Assembly (NCBI RefSeq): GCF_009865215.1
Contig: NZ_WWJX01000257.1
Span: 1-37,882 of the forward strand
Direction of reading: 5' to 3'
Source: Streptomyces sp. SID3343
GTDB lineage: Bacteria; Actinomycetota; Actinomycetes; Streptomycetales; Streptomycetaceae
DNA length: 37,882 bases
Below are positions 23,609-31,205 of this stretch, in pieces. Made by a program: the position numbers and the translations under genes. Below the pieces are notes generated by a model. It saw only the letters and a list, made by a program, of their open reading frames with translations, did no database searches and was not told the DNA's origin. How positions within the stretch are numbered: position 1 is the first letter of the stretch; every line of letters begins with the position of its first letter.

Positions 23609-23889
23609 TCGCCGCCGAGGAAGCGATCCGCGAATACGAAACCGTGACCGGCCCGCGCCAAGCCCCCACCCGCCTTGCCATCGCCCAACTCGACCTCACC
23701 CTGTCACGCGTCGCGTTGGGCCAACCCGACAGCGCCGTCGAACTGGGCCGAAGAGCCTTGTCCGGCGACCGGGTCGTGGACTCGATCCGCTCCCGCGCGC
23801 GGGACCTGGACCGAGCACTGCGGCGCAACTACCCCACCGTGTCCGACGTGCGAGAGTTCTCCGGTCAGGTGCACGCCCTGCGCGGATGA
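23609..23889 (+). pseudogene. TPR regulator, C-terminal remnant
   Basis: The plus-strand frame reads AAEEAIREYETVTGPRQAPT, LAIAQLDLTLSRVALGQPDS, then AVELGRRALSGDRVVDSI and YPTVSDVREFSGQVHALRG before TGA. This is the usual C-terminal TPR segment and tail of an actinobacterial HTH-TPR regulator. No start or DNA-binding part is present; it begins abruptly where the LanC remnant ends on the other strand. The junction lies between 23603 and 23618. Confidence 0.75.
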
Positions 23890-23896
23890 CGCCCGT

Positions 23897-24478
23897 TCAC
23901 CACGTCGAGGTCACCCAGGGCGAGACATCGAGCGCTTCCATCCCCGCAGCCCGCGCGGCGGCCAGACCCTCCTCGGCGTCCTCGACCACCAGGCACATAC
24001 CCGGAGTCACCCCCAACCGGCGGGCCGCCTCCAGGAACAGGTCCGGTGCCGGCTTGCCCCGCGCCACGTCCTCCCGCGTCACCACGACGTCGAACGCACC
24101 CTCCAAACCGACGGCGCCTATCGCCGCGCGGACGATGACGCCCGCACCGCCGGACGCCACAGCACACATCCGGCCCTGCGCGCGAGCGCGCCCCAGCATC
24201 GCCGACACGGGCGCGTGGACGGACAGACCCGAGAGCCGACCGGCGATCAGGGATCGGCAGGCGTCGAGGATCTCGGCCACCGGATCCTCCACACCGAGCT
24301 GCACGAGCAGATCGTCGGTGGACGTTCCGATCCTCTCCCGATACCAGTCCCGATCCAGGACGATCCCGCGTGGCGCCAGTACCTCTCGCAGGCAGCGATA
24401 GTTCAAGGGCTGGGAGTCGACGACGGTACCGTCCCAATCGAAGAGCACCGCGTCATAGGGGGCGAGATCCACGTCCAT
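23897..24478 (-). CDS. HAD-superfamily phosphatase (beta-phosphoglucomutase-like)
   Basis: A 193-residue HAD hydrolase. Motif I is VLFDWDGTVVDSQ, with the nucleophilic Asp and the acid/base Asp two residues on. Motif II is AVASGGAGV, motif III the Lys in RGKPAPDLF and motif IV VVEDAEEGLAAA. The helical cap sits between motifs I and II, as in the beta-phosphoglucomutase/phosphoglycolate phosphatase group. The ATG at 24478 has GGAAGG eight bases upstream; the longer frame to 24598 is less likely. Substrate unknown: a small phosphorylated metabolite such as a sugar phosphate. It converges on the TPR remnant and shows no operon partner. Confidence 0.9.
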   Translation of the reverse strand: MDVDLAPYDAVLFDWDGTVVDSQPLNYRCLREVLAPRGIVLDRDWYRERIGTSTDDLLVQLGVEDPVAEILDACRSLIAGRLSGLSVHAPVSAMLGRARAQGRMCAVASGGAGVIVRAAIGAVGLEGAFDVVVTREDVARGKPAPDLFLEAARRLGVTPGMCLVVEDAEEGLAAARAAGMEALDVSPWVTSTW

Positions 24479-24809
24479 GGGCGGACCTTCCGGTTCTCGT
24501 GCCATAGCGGTCGAAACCCGCAACCTTCGGCTCCCCGTCCGGGTTGCCTGTGGCGTGGGCGCGACGTGGATCTCGATCCTGGCATGTCCGGCACGCATGC
24601 CGTAGTCCTCGGAACGAATCCCGCAGGCTGCAGTGCCTCGTATCAGGACGGGTCATCGGTGCTCGACACGTCCTCCGGATCAGCCTTGGGACGAGCGGCC
24701 GTCCACGCGCGGTGGCCGACAGTCGCCCGCCGGCAGGAGTAGAGCGGGAACAAACCGACAGCGGACGGTAGTTGCGTCGGCTACGAGGTTGTCGACGGGC
24801 TGGAGGAAC
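24479..24809. promoter_or_regulatory. divergent intergenic region, no gene seen
   Basis: 331 bases separate the HAD gene from the DUF91 nuclease gene and should hold both promoters. I see no supported coding sequence, convincing operator or RNA gene in it. Confidence 0.4.
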
Positions 24810-25901
24810 ATGCCGACGGAGGTCGCGATTTGGCGGATGGACAACGGGGGACGGCCGCGACGTATGCGAACGGCGGCGATGCCGCTGGAGCGCGACCTTG
24901 AGGACGTGATCGAGGCGGACCCGGACATCCTCGGGGAACCCGTCCTCCTGATCGGACGTCAGGTGCCCACCGCTCACGGTGGTTTCGTCGACCTCCTGGC
25001 GGTGGACGGCGAGGGCTGCCTGCGGGTCCTGGAGCTGAAGCGTGACCGGACGCCGCGCGAGGTGATCGCCCAGGCGCTGGACTACGCGTCCTGGGCGGCG
25101 TCGCTCTCCCACGCGCAGATCCTGCGGATCTTCGCCGACTACCGCGCCGACGAGACCACCTTCGAGAGTGCGTTCGAGGAGCGTTTCGGCGTCGCCGCGC
25201 CGGAGGAGTTGAACGCCGCGCACCGGGTGACGATCGTGGCCGCGCGCCTGGACGAGGCCACCGAGCGGATCGTGGGCTACCTCGCGGACCTCGGGGCCCC
25301 GGTCAACGCCGTTTTCTTCCACTACTACGAGGACGACGGACACCGCTACCTCGCGCGGACCTGGCTGCGCGACGAGGCCAAGGCCGCACCCGCGCCCCGG
25401 GCGGGGAAGTCCTCGACCCGTGAGCCGTGGAACGGCGTCGACTGGTACTCCGCGTTCGGCGAGGAGGGTGGTACCCGGTCGTGGGACGACGCCCGCCGGT
25501 TCGGGTTCGTCTCGGCCGGCGGCGGCAAGTGGTTCTCCCAGGGCCTGCGCCGGCCGCGCCTGGGGGACCGGGTCAACGTCTACATCCCCAAGGTCGGCTA
25601 CGTGGGCGTCGGCGAAGTCTGCGGTGAACCGGCGCCGTTCACGGAGGCGGTGGTCGGCGACGGCTCGGTGCGCCTGGCCGAGCAGCAGCTCGTGGGGACC
25701 TACCGCCACGCGGGGGACGAGAACGATCCCGACGTGGCCGAGTACGTCCTGCCCGTGCGGTGGCTCAAGACGGTCGACCGCAGTGACAGCGTGACCGCCA
25801 AGGGCATATTCGCCCTCCAACACCCCATGTGCCGCCTCAGCAACGCCACCACACTCGCGATCCTGAACGCGCGATTCTTCCCGGAGCGCGCCACCACCTG
25901 A
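24810..25901 (+). CDS. DUF91/NucS-like nuclease with possible EVE/PUA-like C-terminus
   Basis: A 363-residue protein. Residues ~25-130 look like a DUF91 (NucS-type) nuclease of the PD-(D/E)xK fold: ERDLEDVIEADPDIL, GGFVDLLAVDGEGCLRVLEL followed by KRDRTPREVIAQALDYASW. The Asp of FVDLL and the E-x-K of LELK would bind metal. After a linker at ~220-240, the C-terminal part (FGFVSAGGGKWFSQGLRRPR, LGDRVNVYIPKVGYVGVGEV) resembles EVE/PUA-like domains that read modified bases; this second assignment is by eye. Together they suggest a modification-dependent nuclease or other DNA defence or repair enzyme. The ATG at 24810 has TGGAGG upstream. A strong hairpin follows the stop. Confidence 0.75.
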   Translation: MPTEVAIWRMDNGGRPRRMRTAAMPLERDLEDVIEADPDILGEPVLLIGRQVPTAHGGFVDLLAVDGEGCLRVLELKRDRTPREVIAQALDYASWAASLSHAQILRIFADYRADETTFESAFEERFGVAAPEELNAAHRVTIVAARLDEATERIVGYLADLGAPVNAVFFHYYEDDGHRYLARTWLRDEAKAAPAPRAGKSSTREPWNGVDWYSAFGEEGGTRSWDDARRFGFVSAGGGKWFSQGLRRPRLGDRVNVYIPKVGYVGVGEVCGEPAPFTEAVVGDGSVRLAEQQLVGTYRHAGDENDPDVAEYVLPVRWLKTVDRSDSVTAKGIFALQHPMCRLSNATTLAILNARFFPERATT

Positions 25902-25913
25902 TCGCGCCGACGT

Positions 25914-25944
25914 GCCCGCGCCCCCAAATCCTTCGGGCGCGGGC
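25914..25944. terminator. bidirectional terminator hairpin
   Basis: The ten-base arm GCCCGCGCCC at 25914-25923 pairs perfectly with GGGCGCGGGC at 25935-25944 around an 11-base loop. It lies between the stops of the convergent nuclease gene and the minus-strand gene at 25963, so it can serve both. Confidence 0.8.
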
Positions 25945-25962
25945 GCTTGCGTGCCCGGCCGG

Positions 25963-26502
25963 CTAGGAGCGGCGCGGCTCCACGTCGGGGAACGGAACGA
26001 ACCAGTGCTGCGGAGTCTCGTCGGGGGTCCGGCGGGTGGTCAGCAGGTGTCGTCGGCAGGCGGGCCACTCGTAGTCCGTGGGGTCGGCGGGGAGGTGGGC
26101 GGCCTCGTCGGCGACCAGGTCGGGGTCCTCGTCGAGTGTGGTCTCGGCGTCGGCGAGGGCCAGGTCGAGGACCTGGTGTTCCGCCGGGCAGCGGGGGAAG
26201 GGAAGCCTGCCGTGTTCGAGGTCGGCGATCAGGTCGTCGACGGCGGCGGCCATGTTCCGCCGCCACGGGGTGCCGCCGTCCCATGTGGACCGGGGAAGGC
26301 GATGCAGGACACTCCAGGACCTCTCGGCTCCGGCCTCGACGGGGCGGTCGCCGTGGGTGCGGATGTCGTCGTCGATGTCGTCCGCGAGCAGGCTCAGGCT
26401 GGTGTGCAGGAGCGAGGCGGTGCGGGCGGTCGGCCGCCAGGGATCGCCGCCCGAGCGGGGCGGGAAGAGCGTCGCGAACGAGGGCAAGGGGTCGGCGGTC
26501 AC
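25963..26502 (-). CDS. hypothetical protein beside the integrase module
   Basis: A 179-residue protein, acidic and Asp-rich (SLLADDIDDDIRTHGD, AETTLDEDPDLVADEA), with no signal peptide or membrane helix. The GTG at 26502 is the start. Family not recognised. It lies on the same strand as the excisionase gene, 46 bases downstream of it, so the two are probably co-transcribed and it may be part of the integrative element. Confidence 0.6.
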   Translation of the reverse strand: MTADPLPSFATLFPPRSGGDPWRPTARTASLLHTSLSLLADDIDDDIRTHGDRPVEAGAERSWSVLHRLPRSTWDGGTPWRRNMAAAVDDLIADLEHGRLPFPRCPAEHQVLDLALADAETTLDEDPDLVADEAAHLPADPTDYEWPACRRHLLTTRRTPDETPQHWFVPFPDVEPRRS

Positions 26503-26548
26503 GGGTCGAGCGTAGAAGAGACGCCGGTCGAGGCGGGCGACGGCACGC

Positions 26549-26818
26549 TCAGGCGGCGCGGTTGCCCAGGGCCTGTGCGGGGTCGATGCCCAACAGCCGC
26601 CAAAGATCCGCCGTGGACACCCGATGCGCGGGACCGGCGCGCCAGGTCGGGCACGGGTACCGACCCCGACGGGCCAGGTCGTAGCCCTTGCTGCGCCCCA
26701 AGCCCAAGGCGCGGTTCGCCAGCTCCAAATCGACCGCCGGAGGCAGCGCGAGGAGTTCCTCCCACGTCATCCCATGCTCCCCATCGTCCGCTTGCATGAC
26801 GCCCTCCAGGTCTTTCAT
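26549..26818 (-). CDS. excisionase-like HTH protein
   Basis: An 89-residue protein with a MerR/Xis-type winged helix: LPPAVDLELANRALGLGRSK, GYDLARRGRYPCPTWRAG and HRVSTADLWRLLGID, where the Arg-rich turn and hydrophobic helix resemble DNA-binding helices of excisionases. It is divergent from the repressor/integrase operon across only 67 bases. Expected role: accessory factor directing excision by the integrase at 27530-29110. The ATG at 26818 gives the longest form; an internal ATG (MTWEELLALP) is also possible. Confidence 0.75.
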   Translation of the reverse strand: MKDLEGVMQADDGEHGMTWEELLALPPAVDLELANRALGLGRSKGYDLARRGRYPCPTWRAGPAHRVSTADLWRLLGIDPAQALGNRAA

Positions 26819-26853
26819 GGTCGCTGGTGGAGAATTTCTATCACATCAGTTGC

Positions 26854-26888
26854 CATGACGAGATACTTCGAGCAAACTCGTTGTCATG
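26854..26888. promoter_or_regulatory. near-palindromic operator overlapping the repressor start
   Basis: CATGACGAG (26854-26862) is matched in inverse orientation by CTCGTTGTCATG (26877-26888), whose reverse complement is CATGACAACGAG: the same halves with two extra bases. The right arm includes the ATG of the repressor gene. Lying between the divergent excisionase and repressor genes, it is a good candidate binding site for the repressor itself. Confidence 0.55.
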
Positions 26889-27533
26889 ACGAATGATGAG
26901 TGGGTGGCCGGAATCGCGGCCCTGCTGGGGGCCCAGGTGCGTCGCTACCGCAAGGAACGCGGGATGACGACGCAGCAACTCGCCGAGACGTGCGCCGCGC
27001 TGGGGGCGGACGTCCCCGCGAGCGTCATCGGCAACGTGGAGACCGGCCGCCGGGCATCCTTCGGCGTGGCCGAATTGCTCGTCGTCGCCAAGGCCCTGGA
27101 CCTGGCACCCGTGAACCTGCTCTTCCCGCTCGGCCGGCAGGAGACGGTCCAAGTCCTCCCCGACAGCGAGGTACCCGTGTGGGACGCGGTGACATGGTTC
27201 ACCGACGAGACCCCCCTCGCCCAAGCCGCACCCGAGGGATCGCCGCGCGCGATCGTCGACGCCTTCCGCGTCCACGCCGACGCCGTCACCACCGCTTGTA
27301 CCTCACAACGCCTGCTCGGCGAACACCAGCGCAAGGCCGCCACCACGCTCAACGCCGCCCGACGCGCCGACCACGTTCGCTCGGCCGACCAGTTCGGCGA
27401 GATGCTCCTGCAGGACGCCCAGGCCCTGCGGGCCCTGCGCGCCGACATGCGCACCCGCGACCTCTTCCCCCCGGCCCTGCCCGAGGGCCTGGCCTTCATC
27501 GACGAGCCCGACGACGAAGGGGGCAACGCGTGA
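26886..27533 (+). CDS. XRE-family repressor of the integrative element
   Basis: A 215-residue protein with an N-terminal Cro/CI-type helix-turn-helix at about 10-70 (LGAQVRRYRKERGMTTQQLA, ASVIGNVETGRRASFGVAEL). The rest is helical and lacks the Ser-Lys protease of LexA-like repressors. The ATG at 26886 has no Shine-Dalgarno sequence upstream, so the mRNA may be leaderless. The stop overlaps the integrase GTG (GTGA), making integrase translation depend on that of this gene. It probably represses the divergent excisionase gene and its own promoter. Confidence 0.82.
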   Translation: MTNDEWVAGIAALLGAQVRRYRKERGMTTQQLAETCAALGADVPASVIGNVETGRRASFGVAELLVVAKALDLAPVNLLFPLGRQETVQVLPDSEVPVWDAVTWFTDETPLAQAAPEGSPRAIVDAFRVHADAVTTACTSQRLLGEHQRKAATTLNAARRADHVRSADQFGEMLLQDAQALRALRADMRTRDLFPPALPEGLAFIDEPDDEGGNA

Positions 27534-29110
27534 AAGGCGGCGGCGTCAACCGACGCTGCGCGTGCCGCAGGCCCGGCACCGACGTCCAATACGGCAAGTC
27601 CTGCCCCAAGCTCACCCGCCGAGGACACGGCACCTGGCACCTGCGCCAAGAACTTCCCGAGACCGAGGACGGCACCCGCCGCTCCCTGCGCAAGCCCGGC
27701 TTCACCTCCGCCACCAAGGCCCAGAACGAACTCGACCACGTCCGCGTCCTGCTCGCCATACCCGACGAGGACGACACCCCCGGCCGCCGAGCCGTCGCCG
27801 AACTGCTCCTGGCCGCCGTCAAGGACAAGGAGCCCTTCCCGACCATCGAAGAGGTCACCCGCCGCGTCCGCGCCGGCGTGGCCCTCACCGAACGCATCAC
27901 CGTGGGCCAGTGGCTCGAACAGTGGATCGAGGGCCGACGCGGTCTCCGCCCCGGCAGCGCCCTGCGCTACGCCAGCATCATCCGCGTCCACCTCGTCCCC
28001 GCCATCGGCCACATCCGCCTCGACCGCCTCACCATCGCCGACATCGCCGCCATGTTCGACGCCATCCGCGACGGCAACAACGAGATCGTCGAGTCGAACA
28101 TCCTGCGCCGTGCCGCCGTCGATCGCCTGGCGGCAACCCCGTGGAAGGGCGCCGACAACCGCGCGCTGCGGCGGAACCTGAAACTGCAGATCGAGGCGAT
28201 GCCCGAGTTTCGGCGCACCACGGGGAACACCTCCCTGCATCGGATCAAGGCCACGCTGCGCGCGGCGCTGAACGCAGCGATCGCGGCGCAGAAGATCACC
28301 TTCAACCCCGCCTCCCACGTCGAACTCGATCCCGAGGAACAACCCCCGGCGCTGCTGTGGACGCCGGAGCGGGTTGCGGCGTGGCGCCGCACAGGCGTCG
28401 TCCCCGGCCGGGTCATGGTGTGGACCCCCGAGCAGACCCAGGAGTTCCTCGACCACGTCGCCGACCACCGCCTCTACGCCCTGTGGCACCTGGTCGCCCA
28501 CCGCGGCCTGCGGCGGGGCGAAGCCTGTGGCCAGCGCTGGCAGGACACCGACCTCGACGCCCGAACCCTCACGATTTCCATTCAACTCACCGAGGTCGGT
28601 TGGAAGATCGTCGCCTCGTCCCCGAAGTCCAAGGCGGGCGAGCGACCCGTCGTCCTCGACAAGGCCACGAACAAGGTCCTCAAGGCCCACCGCAAGCGTC
28701 AGCGCGCCGAAGCCGAGGCCTTCGGCGATTCCTGGCACGACACCGGCATGATCTTCACCCGCGAGGACGGCAGTTGGCTCCAGCCGAGTTCGATCACCAA
28801 GGAGTTTCAGCGTCTGGTCGCGCTGTACGACCTGCCGCCGATCAACATGCACGGCAACCGCCACGGCACCGGCTCGCGCACCGTCGACCAGACGGGAAAT
28901 CTCCGCACGGCCCAGCTCCTGCTCGGCCACGCGCACGTCAACACGACCACGCGGTACGCCGCCGGTACCGATGAAGCGGCCAGGGCCGCAGCCGAGCTCA
29001 CTGCCGGACTCATCCGCAACGGAACCAAGCGCAAGAAGGATAGGCAGGACAAGCAGAGCCGGCCGGGCAGGCAGGGCAAGAGGAACAGGCCGAAGGGCCA
29101 CGGCGACTGA
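27530..29110 (+). CDS. tyrosine-type site-specific integrase
   Basis: A 526-residue tyrosine recombinase. The N-terminal region has an Arg/Lys-rich arm-binding part (HGTWHLRQELPE... SATKAQNELDHV). The core-binding domain lies near ITVGQWLEQWIEGRRGLRPG. The catalytic domain contains Arg near 325 (HRGLRRGEACGQRW), a Lys in the KSKAGERPVVL strand, the HGNRH block near 441-445 (normally HxLRH), LLGHAHVNTTT and the Tyr nucleophile near 474 (TRYA). A basic tail (KRKKDRQDKQSRPGRQGKRN) follows. It is coupled to the repressor by a GTGA overlap. An attachment site is expected close to one end, but no tRNA gene is seen here, so the target is unknown. Confidence 0.93.
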   Translation: MKGGGVNRRCACRRPGTDVQYGKSCPKLTRRGHGTWHLRQELPETEDGTRRSLRKPGFTSATKAQNELDHVRVLLAIPDEDDTPGRRAVAELLLAAVKDKEPFPTIEEVTRRVRAGVALTERITVGQWLEQWIEGRRGLRPGSALRYASIIRVHLVPAIGHIRLDRLTIADIAAMFDAIRDGNNEIVESNILRRAAVDRLAATPWKGADNRALRRNLKLQIEAMPEFRRTTGNTSLHRIKATLRAALNAAIAAQKITFNPASHVELDPEEQPPALLWTPERVAAWRRTGVVPGRVMVWTPEQTQEFLDHVADHRLYALWHLVAHRGLRRGEACGQRWQDTDLDARTLTISIQLTEVGWKIVASSPKSKAGERPVVLDKATNKVLKAHRKRQRAEAEAFGDSWHDTGMIFTREDGSWLQPSSITKEFQRLVALYDLPPINMHGNRHGTGSRTVDQTGNLRTAQLLLGHAHVNTTTRYAAGTDEAARAAAELTAGLIRNGTKRKKDRQDKQSRPGRQGKRNRPKGHGD

Positions 29111-29286
29111 GACTTCGGGCGAACGCGCCGTGTCTTCCGTCGAATCGACGGCGGGGGCCATCACCCTGCCCGGGGGCGGCCACTGCCTTGTGTCGTTCCC
29201 GGGCCTGTGGTCGAGCCTCCCCCTGGACGGGTTTCGACAGGCAAGATGGGATGCCCACGGCCAGGCTCCGGCGTGGCCTCGACTCC

Positions 29287-29310
29287 TCCGGCACCTCCCC
29301 CCGTGCCGGA
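29287..29310. terminator. integrase-proximal terminator hairpin
   Basis: TCCGGCAC at 29287-29294 pairs with GTGCCGGA at 29303-29310 around an eight-base C-rich loop. It lies 176 bases past the integrase stop and is a likely terminator in one or both directions. Confidence 0.6.
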
Positions 29311-29316
29311 AGGCCC

Positions 29317-29350
29317 GGGCCGCGCTCCCAACCCCAGGTGAGCGCGGCCC
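29317..29350. terminator. second 11-bp perfect hairpin
   Basis: GGGCCGCGCTC at 29317-29327 is exactly complementary to GAGCGCGGCCC at 29340-29350, with a 12-base loop. It follows the previous hairpin by six bases. Tandem GC-rich stems without a T-run are a usual form of terminator in actinomycetes. Confidence 0.65.
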
Positions 29351-29638
29351 GAATTTGCGGGGCGGCTGTCGAACTCGCGGGGCAAGGTGTTCCCTGGTCG
29401 GCGAGGAGGCTCCCGCGCGGCCGAGTTCCTGACCTCCGGGCCCGGAGGGCAACGGCAAGCGTTAGGGGTCCAAGCCCCACTCCGTGCAGGACACGACGTG
29501 CTGCCGACGGCTTCCGCGCACTGGGAAGAGCGGGGCCGGGTGGAGAGCGGTGTCCGGCTCGATCTTCCGCGCCCGGCGCAGCGGCATGGCGTACTTCCGA
29601 CCCGGCGAGGCGGAGGCCCCGCTGACCTTGCGGGTCGC

Positions 29639-29689
29639 TCACCAACGGTGTCGCCGCCTTTGGCCTTGCCCGATCGAGGACTCGCCCAT
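29639..29689 (-). CDS. 16-codon leader-like ORF with a consensus ribosome binding site
   Basis: AAGGAGGTGA (plus coordinates 29696-29705) lies six bases before an ATG at 29689. The frame encodes MGESSIGQGQRRRHRW and ends with TGA at 29639. A consensus binding site of this quality is rare by chance. The RRRHRW end would be sensitive to Arg or Trp supply if this were an attenuator, but no controlled gene is obvious downstream on this strand before the integrase, which faces the other way. It could equally be the 5' end of a deleted gene. Confidence 0.35.
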   Translation of the reverse strand: MGESSIGQGQRRRHRW

Positions 29690-29944
29690 GTTGTGTCACC
29701 TCCTTCGCTTCCCATGCCGGGCGGGTCTCGTACCGGCGTGGGTCGAGCGGCCGTATTCGATCCGGCCGATCGAATTCAGACACCCGTTTGGGTGACTCCG
29801 GAATCGATGCCGCGAGGCTAGGATTTCCATTGTTTCGCCCCATGCAATTGCAGGTGACCGCCCATGGGTAGGTATTCGCAGGTGGAGACGCCGTCGACCA
29901 CTCCCGGACGCGGATTGTTCGATGGCTTTTCGAATGGAGTTTCG

Positions 29945-30181
29945 GTGACTGATTTTGGCAACGGGATGTCGGCCGAGTGTGTACCCGGAGCGGTTTGGGT
30001 CAAGGGCAGCGACAGCAATGCTCAGGGGAACTGCGTGGAGATGGCGGCTCTGCCGGACGGGCGGGTCGCGGTGCGCAACTCGCGACACCCCAAGGGGCCG
30101 GCGCTGGTCTATACACGATCGGAAATCGCCGCGTTCGTGAATGGCGCAAAGAACGGCGAATTTGATCGAATGACGGGCTGA
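29945..30181 (+). CDS. DUF397 protein
   Basis: A 78-residue DUF397 protein with VWVKGSDSNAQGNCVEMAAL, GRVAVRNSRHPKGPALVYT and the terminal block EIAAFVNGAKNGEFD. The GTG at 29945 is preferred because GGAG lies five bases upstream and the length then matches the family; an ATG at 29864 would add 27 residues. Unlike the other two pairs in this window, the DUF397 gene here precedes its DUF5753 regulator. The low-GC stretch upstream fits a promoter. Confidence 0.85.
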   Translation: MTDFGNGMSAECVPGAVWVKGSDSNAQGNCVEMAALPDGRVAVRNSRHPKGPALVYTRSEIAAFVNGAKNGEFDRMTG

Positions 30182-30270
30182 GTCCCCTAGCTCTACCCTT
30201 TTGATGTGGCGGACATGCGAACTGGGAGTCGGGATAATGGCTGGGCCCCACTAGTCATTCAGGAGTTCGC

Positions 30271-31188
30271 ATGTCTGCCGAGCAATCGAGCCGTGATCTC
30301 TCGTTCGCCCCCGTGTTGAGTCTTTCCGGCCGGCCTCGCAAGCCCGTCGTCGCGGCCAGGTTGGTCGGGGCGGCCCTGCGCACGCTTCGGGAGAGCAGAG
30401 GTCAGGCGATCAAGGACGTGGCCCACGTCATCCGGGCCTCCCACTCCAAGATCAGCCGGATGGAACGCGGCGAGAACCCGCAACGGGAACTGGACGTGCT
30501 CGACCTGATGGCCGCCTACGGCGTGACCGACGAGCAGGTTGTCGCCGGGATGAAGGAACTGGTGCGCGAGGCCAACGCACCCGTGTGGTGGCACAAGTAC
30601 AACGACGTGTTGCCGGGCTGGTTCCGGCGACTCATCGGCATGGAGGATTCGGCGATCGCGCTGAACACCTACGAGATGAACCTCGTCCCGGGGCTGCTGC
30701 AGACCCGGGCGTATGCCCGGGCCATCGTCAAGGCGGGTCTCCCGGAGGCCACGGACGAGCAGATCGAGCGCCGCGTCGAGTTGAGGATTCTGCGCCAGGA
30801 GTTGCTGCGGGGCGAGGCCCCGCCCAGGATCAAGGCGCTGTTGGACGAGTCGGTCCTGCTTCGGCCCAGGGGTGGGTTCGCCGTGATGGTCGAACAGTTG
30901 ACCCATCTGAAGTACCTGGCGGAGCACGACATCGCCAACGTTCGGATCGTGAGCTTCGGGAAGGCTGCCAACCTCACGCCCCCGACGTCGGTCACCCACC
31001 TGACTTTCGGACCGGGCGGGCCGCCCGAACTGATCTATCTGGAGCACATCGACAGTGCCCACTATCTGACCGGCAAGGACGACCTGCGCAGTTACAAGCT
31101 CGTGCTGGAGGAGTTGGGGAAGGTCGCCGAGACTCGCACCCGCAGCATGGAGATGGTGGACGAGGCGATCACTCGTTTCTCCCGCTGA
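30271..31188 (+). CDS. XRE/DUF5753 helix-turn-helix regulator
   Basis: A 305-residue regulator. The helix-turn-helix is at about 30-85 (VGAALRTLRESRGQAIKDVA, SHSKISRMERGENPQRELDV). The DUF5753 domain follows with VWWHKYNDVLPGWFRRLIGM, NTYEMNLVPGLLQTRAYARA, ELRILRQELLRGE and SAHYLTGKDDLRSYKLVLEE. The ATG at 30271 has AGGAG six bases upstream. It converges on the DUF574 methyltransferase gene, with 17 bases between the stops. DUF397, DUF5753 and DUF574 genes often lie together in streptomycetes; the biological role of this trio is not established. Confidence 0.9.
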   Translation: MSAEQSSRDLSFAPVLSLSGRPRKPVVAARLVGAALRTLRESRGQAIKDVAHVIRASHSKISRMERGENPQRELDVLDLMAAYGVTDEQVVAGMKELVREANAPVWWHKYNDVLPGWFRRLIGMEDSAIALNTYEMNLVPGLLQTRAYARAIVKAGLPEATDEQIERRVELRILRQELLRGEAPPRIKALLDESVLLRPRGGFAVMVEQLTHLKYLAEHDIANVRIVSFGKAANLTPPTSVTHLTFGPGGPPELIYLEHIDSAHYLTGKDDLRSYKLVLEELGKVAETRTRSMEMVDEAITRFSR

Positions 31189-31205
31189 CCCAACTTTGGG
31201 ATTGT

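Larger units (their letters stand above)
29111..29944. other. region downstream of the integrase: hairpins and one short ORF
   Basis: Over 800 bases without a convincing protein gene. Long open frames on the minus strand are antisense extensions of the integrase codon pattern and carry no family signature. The region holds two strong hairpins near 29287-29350, further GC-rich inverted repeats near 29430, and a short ORF with a perfect ribosome binding site at 29639-29689. It becomes AT-richer from about 29820, where the promoter of the DUF397/DUF5753 pair should lie. Confidence 0.5.

Noticed and set aside
29111..29300. An attachment site at a tRNA 3' end next to the integrase
   Set aside because: I looked for a tRNA-like cloverleaf and T-arm (GGTTCGA) and found none, so no attachment site is called.
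26945..29458. An 837-codon minus-strand open frame opposite repressor and integrase
   Set aside because: It mirrors the codon bias of the integrase, and no domain or start signal supports it.
29010..29843. A 277-codon minus-strand frame downstream of the integrase
   Set aside because: The composition is Pro/Arg/Ala-rich with no recognisable domain, and half of it is antisense to the integrase end. Only the short ORF with a perfect binding site is kept, at low confidence.
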